Below are positions 8,954 to 18,320 of a stretch of DNA of 64,000 nucleotides, piece by piece. Origin of the DNA: Devosia nitrariae. Its GTDB lineage: Bacteria; Pseudomonadota; Alphaproteobacteria; Rhizobiales; Devosiaceae. The stretch spans positions 62,001-126,000 of the forward strand of contig NZ_BSNS01000022.1 of NCBI RefSeq assembly GCF_030160115.1, in the 5' to 3' direction. The translations under genes and the position numbers were made by a program. Every line of letters begins with the position of its first letter. Positions within the stretch are counted from its first letter, which is position 1. The notes beneath the pieces are model-generated. The model did not search any database. It saw only the letters and a program-made list of their open reading frames with translations, and was not told the origin of the DNA.

Positions 8954-10108
8954 ATGAAAATCACCGCAATCCACCCCTACCCCGTGTGGGTCGGCATCCG
9001 AAACCAGCTCATCGTCAAGGTCGAGACAAACGAAGGCATAGTTGGCTGGGGTGAGAGCGGCCTGTCCGGCCGCGAAAAAGCCGTCGTCGGCGCCATCGAG
9101 CACTACCGGGAGTTCCTCATCGGCCGCGACCCGATGGCGATCGGCGCGCTCTGGCAGGAAATGTACCGCAGCCAGTATTTCGAGGGCGGACGGGTGCTGA
9201 CGGCCGCCATCTCGGCCATCGACATCGCGCTTCATGACATCAAAGGCAAGGCGCTGGGCGTGCCTGTCTACCAGCTACTGGGCGGTAAGCAGCGTCGCCA
9301 TATACCAACCTTCGCCACGACTCGCGGCCCCTGTGGGCCGGAGATGATCGAGCAGGCAAAGGAATTGATGGCCGGCGGCTGGACAGCCATACGCCTGTTT
9401 CCGGCAAGCCACGACAGCCGCGGTGTCTATGAGCCGCGAGCGAGCATTGCCGAGACCGCCAAGTGGTGCGTGAAAGCCCGCGAGGAACTGGGCGACGAGG
9501 TGGTGCTCGGCGTCGACTACCACCACCGCCTCTCGGTCGCCGAGGCGGCGAGCTACTGCCAGAAGATGCCCTCGGGAACACTCGATTTCCTCGAGGAGCC
9601 GATCCGCGACGAAACACCTGAAGCCTATGAAGCGTTGCGGCGGATGACCGGCGTACCGTTCGCCATCGGCGAGGAGTTCGCCAGCAAGTGGCAGTTCCTG
9701 CCCTACATCGAACGCGACATCCACCAGTTCAACCGCATTGACGTGTGCAATGTGGGCGGCTTGACTGAGGCCATGAAAGTCGCCGGCTGGAGCGAGGCGC
9801 ATTATGTCGACATGATGCCCCACAACCCGTTGGGACCAATCTGTACAGCCGCGACCATCCACTTCGCGGCTTCTGTTGCAAACTTTTCCTGGCTCGAGAC
9901 CCGCGCCTCGCCCGGGGAGCTCTATCACGGCTTCGACGACATCGAGATCTTCCCCGTGCAGCCGCGGCTCGAGGGCGCCGTCTATAAGGTGCCCGATACG
10001 CCTGGTCTTGGCGTCGAGGTCGACGAAGATCTGGTCAAGAAACAGAGCTTTAAGTTCTGGGAAGCCCCCCATCTGCAGCGCATCGACGGATCCGTCACCA
10101 ACTGGTAG
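8954..10108 (+). CDS. Enolase-superfamily sugar-acid dehydratase (galactonate dehydratase-like)
   Basis: A 384-residue mandelate racemase-group enzyme expected to dehydrate an aldonic or aldaric acid to a 2-keto-3-deoxy acid. The cap has GIVGWGESGLSGRE; metal-ligand and catalytic segments are GVDYHHR (Asp plus His), LDFLEEP (Glu), AIGEEF (Glu) and DMMPHNPLGP (His), the pattern of DgoD-like dehydratases. It sits eight bases after the importer ATPase and 28 bases before an RraA/HMG-aldolase-like gene. That order, importer - dehydratase - possible aldolase, suggests a complete uptake and cleavage path. It is clearly different from the DgoD-like protein at 18321, so a different substrate is likely. 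Confidence 0.9.
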   Translation: MKITAIHPYPVWVGIRNQLIVKVETNEGIVGWGESGLSGREKAVVGAIEHYREFLIGRDPMAIGALWQEMYRSQYFEGGRVLTAAISAIDIALHDIKGKALGVPVYQLLGGKQRRHIPTFATTRGPCGPEMIEQAKELMAGGWTAIRLFPASHDSRGVYEPRASIAETAKWCVKAREELGDEVVLGVDYHHRLSVAEAASYCQKMPSGTLDFLEEPIRDETPEAYEALRRMTGVPFAIGEEFASKWQFLPYIERDIHQFNRIDVCNVGGLTEAMKVAGWSEAHYVDMMPHNPLGPICTAATIHFAASVANFSWLETRASPGELYHGFDDIEIFPVQPRLEGAVYKVPDTPGLGVEVDEDLVKKQSFKFWEAPHLQRIDGSVTNW

Positions 10109-10136
10109 CCGCGCTTATTTAAAGGAGATTTCAGCC

Positions 10137-10877
10137 ATGACGCATACGCCCGATATCGTGCGCCCACCACAGGACCTCATTGACGCCTTGAAGGGCATCG
10201 GCGCTGCGACCGTCGCCGGAACCCTCGGCCATATGGGCATCCGCAATCCGCACATCATGGGTCCGGTACCCCAGAATCCCGGCAAATCGATCGTCGGTCC
10301 GGCGCTGACCCTGCAGTTCATGCCCAAGCGCGAGGATCTTTACGACGAAGGCGAATATTCCGACCCGGAAAAGCAACTCCACCGCCACGTGCTCTATCAC
10401 GTGCAGCCCGGCGACGTGGTGGTGGTCGATGCGCGCGGCGACATGAGCTCGGGCGTCTTTGGCGACATGATGTCCACCTATTTCAAGGGCCGGGGCGGCG
10501 CCGGCATCGTGGTCGACGGGTGCCTGCGCGATTATCCGAACCTCAAGAAGCTCGACTTGCCGCTATGGCTGCGCGGCTGGACGCCGAACTTCCACACCCA
10601 GACCGGCCTCATGCCCTTTGCCGTCAACGTGCCCATCGCCTGCGGCGGCGTCACCGTGATCCCCGGCGACATCATCATTGCCGACGATGACGGGGCCGTG
10701 GTGCTGCCGATCGCCCTGGCGCCCGAGGTGATTGCCAAGGCGACCGAACACCACGAGTGGGAGGACTACTCCCGCATGAAGCTGATGGAAGGCGCCCCGC
10801 TGCAGCGCTACTACCCCCTCCACGCCGACGCGCGCAGCGAATACGAGGAGTGGCGCAAGCTCAATCCGGTGAAGTAG
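10137..10877 (+). CDS. RraA / HMG-aldolase family protein
   Basis: A 246-residue protein of the RraA-like fold, which includes the RNase E inhibitor RraA and divalent-metal pyruvate aldolases such as 4-hydroxy-4-methyl-2-oxoglutarate aldolase. The active-site signature GRGGAGIVVDGCLRD (Arg and Asp binding metal and pyruvate) is intact, which favours a lyase role. The start at 10137 has a strong AAAGGAGA ribosome site. As the last gene after a dehydratase, a retro-aldol cleavage of a 2-keto-3-deoxy sugar acid is a sensible inference, but regulatory RraA activity cannot be excluded from sequence. Confidence 0.82.
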   Translation: MTHTPDIVRPPQDLIDALKGIGAATVAGTLGHMGIRNPHIMGPVPQNPGKSIVGPALTLQFMPKREDLYDEGEYSDPEKQLHRHVLYHVQPGDVVVVDARGDMSSGVFGDMMSTYFKGRGGAGIVVDGCLRDYPNLKKLDLPLWLRGWTPNFHTQTGLMPFAVNVPIACGGVTVIPGDIIIADDDGAVVLPIALAPEVIAKATEHHEWEDYSRMKLMEGAPLQRYYPLHADARSEYEEWRKLNPVK

Positions 10878-10906
10878 CTGTAGGCCGTGTTGCCATTTAC
10901 AACCAC

Positions 10907-10939
10907 GGAGTCGTTCCGCTTTCGAAAGCGGGAATCTCC
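10907..10939 (+). terminator. Terminator-like hairpin after RraA-like gene
   Basis: A perfect 16-base palindrome (CCGCTTTCGAAAGCGG, 10916-10931), extended by GGAG/CTCC outer pairs, lies 30 bases after the stop codon. Only a short T run (GTTTG) follows, so it may be a weak terminator. A second smaller stem (TCCTCGC / GCGAGGA, 10968-10992) follows. Together with the repeat at 11031 it fills the 355-base gap between two convergent operons; I see no gene there. Confidence 0.5.
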
Positions 10940-11030
10940 GTTTGCCAGGGCGCAAAAGAAACAGAGGTCCTCGCTTTCGTGTTTCGCGAGGATGACCCGG
11001 TGGGAAGGACAATCAGGGGCGCCATGAACA

Positions 11031-11211
11031 CCCCCCTCCCATCCTCCCCCACAAGGGGGGAGGTGCCGGTCTGGCGGACGTGGTGAAGACGTGCCGTGGC
11101 ACCCGGACTAATCCAGTGTACGCCTCGATCCCGCCAAACCCACAGGCGCCCACCTCCCCCTTGATGGGGGAGGCAGGAGGGGGGTGACGCGATGCCGACA
11201 CACGCACAATC
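11031..11211. repeat. Dispersed GC-rich palindromic repeat, copy 1 (long form)
   Basis: About 180 bases bounded by poly-C/poly-G hairpins: the left one around 11043-11063 (CCTCCCCC-ACAA-GGGGGGAGG) and the right one around 11150-11173 (CACCTCCCCC-TTGA-TGGGGGAGG). The right end runs into a tail with GACGCGATGCCGACAC. The first 44 or so bases and the tail are nearly identical to a second copy at 49141-49265, but the middle here is longer by about 55 bases. It lies between convergent gene ends. It is a non-coding dispersed element of the kind frequent in Hyphomicrobiales. Confidence 0.75.
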
Positions 11212-11232
11212 GCGTCGGCAAGTGAAACGGGC

Positions 11233-12293
<1,061 letters not shown>

Positions 12294-12297
<4 letters not shown>

Positions 12298-14999
12298 GCC
12301 CTGATCCTTTCCCACCATGCCGCGACCGCTTCGGCCTCGATCGCCGGCGCGTCGTTCTTGCCTGCGGCCGCATAATCGGCGACCGCATTGCGCAGAGCCC
12401 GGGCCACGGGCCGTTTTTCGAGATCGCCCTCCAGGTCGACCCCGGAAACGATCAGACGGCCACTGCCGATGCGCGCCTCGGCCAGCATGACGAGATCGCG
12501 GTTCTCGTTCCAGTCGTCGACGACGCGGATGACCGGAGCAAAGCCGACGCCGGCGATGTCGAGGGCGCGGCGGGCAAAGGTCAATTCCCACAGGTGCCAG
12601 TCGCTGTGGCGGGCGATAGGGAAGCCGGCAAGCACGGGATGATCGGTTTCATTGAGCAGGCCCAGCGTATGCGGCTCCTGTCCGTCGGTCCACAGCGTGT
12701 TCCAGAAGGCGCAGGTGTGGCCGAGCGCGGCATTGGGCTTCATCGCCTCCGGCGGTGGGCTGAAAACGACGGCTTCGCCAGCGGCGACACGAGCCAGGAC
12801 ATCGGCGTCGAGAGCCTCGACGATGGCGACGGGCTTCGCCGCCTTGTCGGCGGGCATCACCCAGACACCCCAGCGGTTGCGATAGTCCGTACCTTCGAGC
12901 GAGACGACGAGCTCGTAGCTGCGCGGAGCGGCAAGGTCATCGGTTGCGATCTCGACGCGGCCGACATCGTGAAGGTGGCCGGTCGCGAGCTTGCCCGGCT
13001 CCAGCACGCCGGAAGCGACGGTCTCTTGCCCGTCGCTGAGCGACCAGGCGATGCGCGGCGTATCGAGGTCACCCGGACCGAACTGGGCGATCTGCACGTC
13101 GGCGGAGAAGACCTCTCCCGTCTCGCACATGAATTTGCCGGCCCGCACCAACGGCACGATCGGCGCACAGAACTCGCGGAACGCTTGGGGCGAGACATAG
13201 GGCTTTTCGTCCCAGAAGGAGTCGACGACGCCGACAAGGGCGGTACCCTGGCCCGGGAAATCCTGGAGGCCGAGGAGCTGCGTGCCGGCGAAATCGCGGG
13301 TGCGCAGCGCCGCTTCCATCTCTTCCTTGTAGAGCTGGGTCTGCAGCGCCCCGCTCGCCAGCATATAGTCGCGCGCCAGGGGCAACAGGCCCTTTTTCTC
13401 GAGGTCGTCGCGTACCATGACGAAGTTACGCGCTTCGAGGACGCCGGTATACTTCTCGATCTCCTCGAGGTTCGGGTAAACGCACCACTGACCCGTCTCG
13501 TGGCTGACGAGCGGCATGGGCACGCTGTCGCGCCAGTCGCTCCAATCGGTCAGCGTCTCGAGCGGACGGGCATTGAGGCGCCCGGCAAGCCCCTCACCCC
13601 AGCGCTGGTTGCGCGGTTCGGGCTTGGAGATGTAGTCGGCGCGCTTGAGCGTCGGCCAGCCGGAGCCACCGGTATAGACGCGCCGGTCGTCGCGGCTCTT
13701 CCAATGGTCGACGAAGCGCTCGAGGAAGGCGTGAACGCCCGACCCGTTCACCTCGTTGCCGACGCACAGCATCACGAAGCTCGGATGGTTGCCGTAGTCG
13801 CGCACGATCCGTTCGGCTTCAGCATGGATGTAGCGATCGAGGTGCGGGTCGGAGCCGAGCACCGGCCAGACCGGCGTTTCGACATGCAAGAGCATTCCCA
13901 TTTCGTCGGCCACCTCGAAGGCGGCACGCGGCGGGCAGTAGGAGTGGTAGCGGATATGGTTGAGACCATAGGCCTTGGCCGTCTCGAAGACCTTGCGCCA
14001 GCCCGCATGGTCGGTGGGCGGATAGCCGGTCAGCGGGAAGATGCAGCAATCGAGCGTGCCGCGCAGGAACACCGGCCGGTCGTTGAGCGTCAGCCGCTTT
14101 CCCTCGCGCTTGAAGCTGCGGATGCCGAAGGAGACGGCGCGCCGGTCCTGCGGCACCCCGTCCCGCAGCCATTCGACGATGAGGCGATGGACCACCGGAT
14201 TGATCTCATCCCAGCGCCCTACCTCGGCCGGGAGTTCGACCTCGAACTCGACCGACGTATAGCCGCTGTCGATGGTGACCGGATAGGTCAGCTCAAGCGG
14301 CGCCGTACCGTCGCCGAACGCGAAACTGAGTTTCAGTTCATCCTGGTGCGGCTCGGTCCAAAAGGTCGGCCAACGGTTGTCCGGATCGAACGCATCGAGT
14401 TCGATGCGCACGAGCGCCTTGTGGTGCGGCGCGAAAACGTCGACGCGCGCAACGGATGCCCGCGCCGCCTCGATGCGCAGATACCCGACGACGCCGTTCC
14501 AGTTGGTCTGGGTGTGCTCGGTCTTCGAATGGGCGACGTCCGCCATCTTCGGGCCGTTGCGGGCAATCGCGTCACCCACCGCCTCGAAGCGCGAATTGTC
14601 GATCATCATCACCAGGCGGTGCGTGCCGGTCGCGAGCGGCCCGATGAGGAAACGGTTCTCGGTGGAAAGACTCTCGTCGCGGCCGAGCTTGAGGCCGTCG
14701 ATCCAGACGTTCACTTCACCATGGGGACGCTCGAGGGCGAGATGGTGGAAGAGCCCATCGGCCTGCGCAGCGACGTCGAACTCACGCGCGTACCAGGCCT
14801 TGCCGACATAGGGGTGACGGCGGCTGAGATACGACATGGTGCCGCCTTCGGTCGGCGGAGTCTTCTTCGCCTCGTCGACGCTGCCGGGCAGATGGATGGT
14901 GTCGGAAAGCTCGGCCCTGAACCAGGCTTCGGCTTCGCCGCGCCCTTCCGGGTCGAGCGCAAAAAACCATTCGCCGTCGAGCGAGGTGGAAAACAGCAT
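12294..14999 (-). CDS. Glycoside hydrolase family 2-type enzyme (beta-galactosidase/glucuronidase superfamily)
   Basis: A 901-residue retaining glycosidase. The order is an N-terminal sugar-binding jelly roll (about 1-180, with [11 protein letters not shown]), an immunoglobulin-like domain (to about 300), a TIM barrel (about 300-600) and further beta domains. The barrel shows the GH2 hallmarks RYHSYCPP, the acid/base segment [13 protein letters not shown] (Glu) and a likely nucleophile in LVSHETGQW (Glu). There is no signal peptide, so it acts on imported sugar in the cytoplasm. It lies inside an importer operon, between the binding protein and the ATPase, and faces galactonate-type catabolic genes, so a beta-galactoside or beta-glucuronide substrate is plausible; the exact sugar is not known. 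Confidence 0.85.
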
Positions 15000-15027
15000 T
15001 TGAGAACCCTGACAATGAAACGTGGAA

Positions 15028-15052
15028 CGGCGGGCGCATCGAGCGCCCGCCG
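15028..15052 (-). promoter_or_regulatory. Intercistronic hairpin after binding-protein gene
   Basis: A perfect 10-base-pair stem (CGGCGGGCGC / GCGCCCGCCG) with a five-base loop lies between the binding-protein gene and the GH2 gene. No T run follows on the transcribed strand, so mRNA protection or partial termination is more likely than full termination. Confidence 0.6.
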
Positions 15053-15071
15053 GAAAGTGAGCCGTGTCAGC

Positions 15072-16355
15072 CTACATCTTGGCTTCGACTTCCGCCTTGG
15101 CGGCAGCGAGGGCCTCGTCGACCGTGGCCACGCCCCGGGCGACGTTGTTGATGGCCGTGCGCATGGCGGCGATGGCGATTGTGTCGCGCTCGTCGAGCTC
15201 TACGGGCACCATCTCGGCCTGCACGGGCGCGAAGATCTCGTTGACGTTTTGCCCGCCGTAATAGGGATCCTCGAAGTTCATCCAGTCCTGCTCGAGCGCC
15301 GGCATATAAGCGGGATAGAGATCGTCGTTCTGGTATTGCTGCTTCAGACTCTCGTCATTAGTGACGAGCCAGTGGACGAAGGCCCAGGCAGCTTCCTTGT
15401 TCTGCGACGTCTCGAGGATGCCGATATAGTCCCCGCCGCTGTTGAATGAGCGGTTTCCGTCCGTGCCCGGCGCCGAAGCGACGGCCCATTGGCCCGACTG
15501 GTCGGTGGCATAGGCGCGCTTCAGAAGACCGCCGAACCAGTTGCCGTAGAGGACAGTCGCCAGCTGACCGCGCTGGAAGGCACCCTGCCATTCCGGCGAC
15601 CAGGCGGTGAAGGGCGAGATGAGCCCGGCTTCACCAGCCTCACGAACGCGCTCCAACGCCTCGCGGTAGACAGGCTCGTCGAACAGCAAATTGCCGTCGG
15701 CATCGAAATAGCTGATGCCTGTCTGAGCGGTCATGGCGCGCAGGATCTCCTCGCCATTGCCGATCAGCCAGCGCTCGTTGGGCACCACGAGCTTCTTGCC
15801 TTCCTCGATGAAGGAATCCCAATCGGAAAGAAGCGCCGCGACCTCCTCCGGCTCGGTCGGCAGGCCCGCCTCCTCGAAAATGTCGTGCCGGTAGAACATG
15901 CCGCCCGGCCCGGTGTGCTTGGGCAGCGCCACGATCTTGCCTTCCGACAGGGTGACATTTGAGACTGTGAACGGCGCAAAATCCTCGATGAACTCGCCGG
16001 CATTATAGGGCGCCTGGCGGAGGTCCACCCATTGCGGGCGCTCGCGCAGCAGCGCCATCATTGAGATCTCGATCATCGCCACGTCCGGTCCGCTGCCGCT
16101 CAACAGCGCGCGCTGCAAGTTGTTGAGATAGGCGTCGTTGGCGGTGGGAAAGCCCTGCACGTTTACGGTGATGTTGGGATAGGCCTCGTTGAAGGTGGGC
16201 ATCAGCGCCGCAAAAGTGCGGTCGTTGTTGGGCCAGGTCCAGACGCTGATGGTGCCCGAGATGTCGGTGTTGGGCGTCGCCTCCTGCGCGAGCGTCGGCA
16301 CGGCCAGCGCAGCGCCAAGGGAAAGGGCCGCCAGACCCTTGAGCCAGAGTTTCAT
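15072..16355 (-). CDS. Sugar ABC importer, solute-binding protein (family 1)
   Basis: A 427-residue periplasmic binding protein. Translation is placed at 16355 (MKLWLKGLAALSLG), where GGAGGAA precedes at about eight bases; the in-frame ATG 15 bases upstream would disrupt the signal peptide. Signal cleavage is expected near TLA-QE. The mature protein has family features: WTWPNNDRTF, GSGPDVAMIE, ALPKHTGPGGMFYR and a late FVHWLVTND. Its two permeases are upstream (16429, 17268) and a GH2 glycosidase is directly downstream, so it should bind an oligosaccharide that the GH2 enzyme cleaves. Confidence 0.92.
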   Translation of the reverse strand: MKLWLKGLAALSLGAALAVPTLAQEATPNTDISGTISVWTWPNNDRTFAALMPTFNEAYPNITVNVQGFPTANDAYLNNLQRALLSGSGPDVAMIEISMMALLRERPQWVDLRQAPYNAGEFIEDFAPFTVSNVTLSEGKIVALPKHTGPGGMFYRHDIFEEAGLPTEPEEVAALLSDWDSFIEEGKKLVVPNERWLIGNGEEILRAMTAQTGISYFDADGNLLFDEPVYREALERVREAGEAGLISPFTAWSPEWQGAFQRGQLATVLYGNWFGGLLKRAYATDQSGQWAVASAPGTDGNRSFNSGGDYIGILETSQNKEAAWAFVHWLVTNDESLKQQYQNDDLYPAYMPALEQDWMNFEDPYYGGQNVNEIFAPVQAEMVPVELDERDTIAIAAMRTAINNVARGVATVDEALAAAKAEVEAKM

Positions 16356-16428
16356 GAGCAGTTCCTCCACTTGCTTGATTCCCGCCGCCCTCGCGGCGTT
16401 TCCAGTCCGGCAGGATGGTTCCGCCGGC

Positions 16429-17271
16429 TCATTTGACGGCGCCCGAGGTCAGTCCGGCGATAAACTGCCGGCTGAGGAGCGCAAACAGTACGAACACCGG
16501 CACCAGCCCCATGAGGGTCGCGAGCATCACCGCCGGCATGTCCGAATAGTGCGTGGTCGAGAGCATGGTGAGCGCCAGCGGCACGGTGAACCGCGAACCC
16601 TCGGCGAGCACCACCAGCGGGAGCTGGAAATCGTTCCAGGTGCTGATCAGGGTCCAGACCGCGAGCGCCGCCAGCCCCGGCCGGATGATCGGCAGCACCA
16701 CGAAGAAGAACGTCGCCAGCCCCTTGGCCCCGTCCATCTCGGCCGCCTCGTAGAGCTCGCGCGGCACCGTCGAGCCGATATAGGTGTACATCCATACCAC
16801 CCCGAAGCCCGAGGCGAGCGCCGGCACGATCAGCGGCCAGAAGGTGTTGAGCCAGCCGAACCAGCTCATCTGTAAAAAGAACGGGATGAGCGCCAGCGAG
16901 GGCGGGAAAAACAGTGTCGCAAAGGTCATGACCAGCAGCAGCCGATGGCCCGGCGCGCGGGTGTAGCGGGCAAAGCCGTAGCCCGCGAGCGCGCTGACCA
17001 GCACCAGCCCCACGGTCTTGGGCACGGCCACGATAAGGCTGTTCCAGATCGGCCGGAACGGCGGAAAGACATTGGCGATGTTGAAGTAGTTCTGGACGAT
17101 GTTCCCGCCATACCAGACGGGCGGCGGGAACTGGAACACCTCCGAGAGGGTGCGGGTGGCAAAGACCGTCGTCCAGTAGAGGGGCAGAACGAACAGCAGC
17201 GAAACGACGGCCAGCGCCGCCGTGACCAGCAGGTTGAAGCGGCGCTCGCGATTGGCAAGGAGCTTCCTCAT
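16429..17271 (-). CDS. Sugar ABC importer permease (MalG type)
   Basis: A 280-residue membrane protein with six expected spans (first FNLLVTAALAVVSLLFVLPLYW) and the EAA loop YEAAEMDGAKGLATFFFVVLP. It ends in GLTSGAVK, usual for MalG-like subunits. Its start overlaps the end of the upstream permease by four bases. It forms the channel for the binding protein encoded 73 bases downstream. Confidence 0.92.
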   Translation of the reverse strand: MRKLLANRERRFNLLVTAALAVVSLLFVLPLYWTTVFATRTLSEVFQFPPPVWYGGNIVQNYFNIANVFPPFRPIWNSLIVAVPKTVGLVLVSALAGYGFARYTRAPGHRLLLVMTFATLFFPPSLALIPFFLQMSWFGWLNTFWPLIVPALASGFGVVWMYTYIGSTVPRELYEAAEMDGAKGLATFFFVVLPIIRPGLAALAVWTLISTWNDFQLPLVVLAEGSRFTVPLALTMLSTTHYSDMPAVMLATLMGLVPVFVLFALLSRQFIAGLTSGAVK

Positions 17272-18188
17272 GCCGCCGCCCCCGCCTGCGACCGCCGCAC
17301 GATCGCCTGATAGACGACGGTGAAGACGACAACCGCCGCAAAGATGTACCAGGAGACCGCCGAGCCGAGCCCGAAATTGAACTGGGTGAAAGCGGTGGCA
17401 TAAAGATACATTCCGAGCGTCGTTGCCGCGTTGTTGGTACCGCCCGTGCCTTGCGTCAGGACATAAGGCTCGTCGAACATCTGCAGGCCGCCGAGCGTCG
17501 CCGTGATGATCGAGAAGGCGAGCGAGGGCAGAAGCAGCGGCACGGTGATGCGCGAAAAGATCGGCCAGCGACCGACGCCGTCCATGCGCGCCGCCTCGTA
17601 GATGTCGCGCGGAATGGCCTGGAGGCCCGCAAGGAAGATGATCATGTGCCAGCCCGTCCAGCGCCAGACGACGAGCAGCACGACGAGCGGCTTGATCCAG
17701 GCTTCCGATCCCAGCCAGTCGAAATAGCTCGGCGTGCCGGTGACGGCGCCGCTGAGCAGATTCACCAGCCCACCATTCGAGGTGAAGAAGACGCGAAGGA
17801 TAATGGCCGCGATCGCCGGCGCAACGAGCAGCGGCAGGAGGAAGACCATGCGGAAATAGGTCTTGCCGGCAAGCACGTACTCGTTGACGAGCACCGCCAG
17901 CACCAGGGCAAGGCCGACCGTGACGAGCGTCGACCAGAACCAGAGGTAGACCGTGTTGCCGATCGCCTTCTGAAAGACCGGATCGCGCAGGGCCTGCGCA
18001 TAGTTGGCAAACCCGACGAATTCCGGGTCGCTAAACCCGTCCCAGCGGTTGAAGCCGAGATAGAACGAGAACACGACCGGAAAGACCGAGAACACCAGGA
18101 AGATGACCAGGAACGGCGCGATGGCGACATAGAACGCGCCGTTCCGCCTGATCCTCGTCATGCTCTTGCCGCCCGGGCCGCGCGTCAT
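17268..18188 (-). CDS. Sugar ABC importer permease (MalF type)
   Basis: A membrane permease of 306 residues if started at 18188 (MTRGPGGKSM), where AAAGGTGA sits about seven bases upstream; an in-frame ATG at 18206 would add six residues but lacks a ribosome site. Membrane spans begin at FYVAIAPFLVIFLVFSVFPV; the EAA loop is YEAARMDGVGRWPIFSRITVP. It is the first gene of the minus-strand importer/GH2 operon and is transcribed from the divergent promoter region it shares with the dehydratase at 18321. Confidence 0.9.
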   Translation of the reverse strand: MTRGPGGKSMTRIRRNGAFYVAIAPFLVIFLVFSVFPVVFSFYLGFNRWDGFSDPEFVGFANYAQALRDPVFQKAIGNTVYLWFWSTLVTVGLALVLAVLVNEYVLAGKTYFRMVFLLPLLVAPAIAAIILRVFFTSNGGLVNLLSGAVTGTPSYFDWLGSEAWIKPLVVLLVVWRWTGWHMIIFLAGLQAIPRDIYEAARMDGVGRWPIFSRITVPLLLPSLAFSIITATLGGLQMFDEPYVLTQGTGGTNNAATTLGMYLYATAFTQFNFGLGSAVSWYIFAAVVVFTVVYQAIVRRSQAGAAA

Positions 18189-18209
18189 GCTCGCGTCACC
18201 TTTCATCTA

Positions 18210-18234
18210 TCTACATTCAAATAATCAGATGTTT
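18210..18234. promoter_or_regulatory. Operator-like repeat 1 (importer side of divergent promoter)
   Basis: A 25-base block matching 19 of 25 positions with the block at 18285-18309 in the same orientation. Its right part is an imperfect palindrome AATAATC-A-GATGTTT. It overlaps a possible -10 (GATTAT on the minus strand, 18221-18226) that is 16 bases from a TTGACA on the minus strand (18243-18248). It is a likely site for the DgoR-like GntR regulator encoded at 20327. Confidence 0.5.
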
Positions 18235-18243
18235 AAGCAGGGT

Positions 18244-18268
18244 GTCAAGCCAACTACTATGGCTTGAC
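18244..18268. promoter_or_regulatory. Back-to-back -35 elements in a perfect inverted repeat
   Basis: GTCAAGCCA and TGGCTTGAC form perfect 9-base arms around a 7-base centre. The left arm carries TTGACA for leftward transcription, and the right arm carries TTGACC (18264-18269) for rightward transcription, so the symmetry may simply reflect two facing-away promoters. It sits between the two operator-like repeats. A second regulator binding here is the alternative. Confidence 0.45.
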
Positions 18269-18284
18269 CGACCTTTCCATGCCG

Positions 18285-18309
18285 TCTACATCTGAAACAT
18301 CTGATGTTT
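18285..18309. promoter_or_regulatory. Operator-like repeat 2 (dehydratase side of divergent promoter)
   Basis: The second copy of the 25-base block. It ends in a 15-base palindrome AAACATC-T-GATGTTT (18295-18309). The spacing between the two copies is 75 bases, close to seven helical turns, so both lie on the same face of the helix, which would allow looping. It overlaps the expected -10 for the rightward promoter and lies just upstream of the GTG start at 18321. Confidence 0.5.
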
Positions 18310-18320
18310 GGGTGCGTCGC

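Noticed and set aside
12594-15449. Long plus-strand open frame (951 codons) opposite the GH2 and binding-protein genes
   Set aside because: It is antisense to genes with clear family motifs and shows no recognisable domain; such shadow frames are usual in GC-rich DNA.
18264-18320. Upstream TTG (18264) or ATG (18279) start for the DgoD-like gene
   Set aside because: Both lie in -35/operator sequence without a ribosome site, and the extra residues are not like the family N-terminus.
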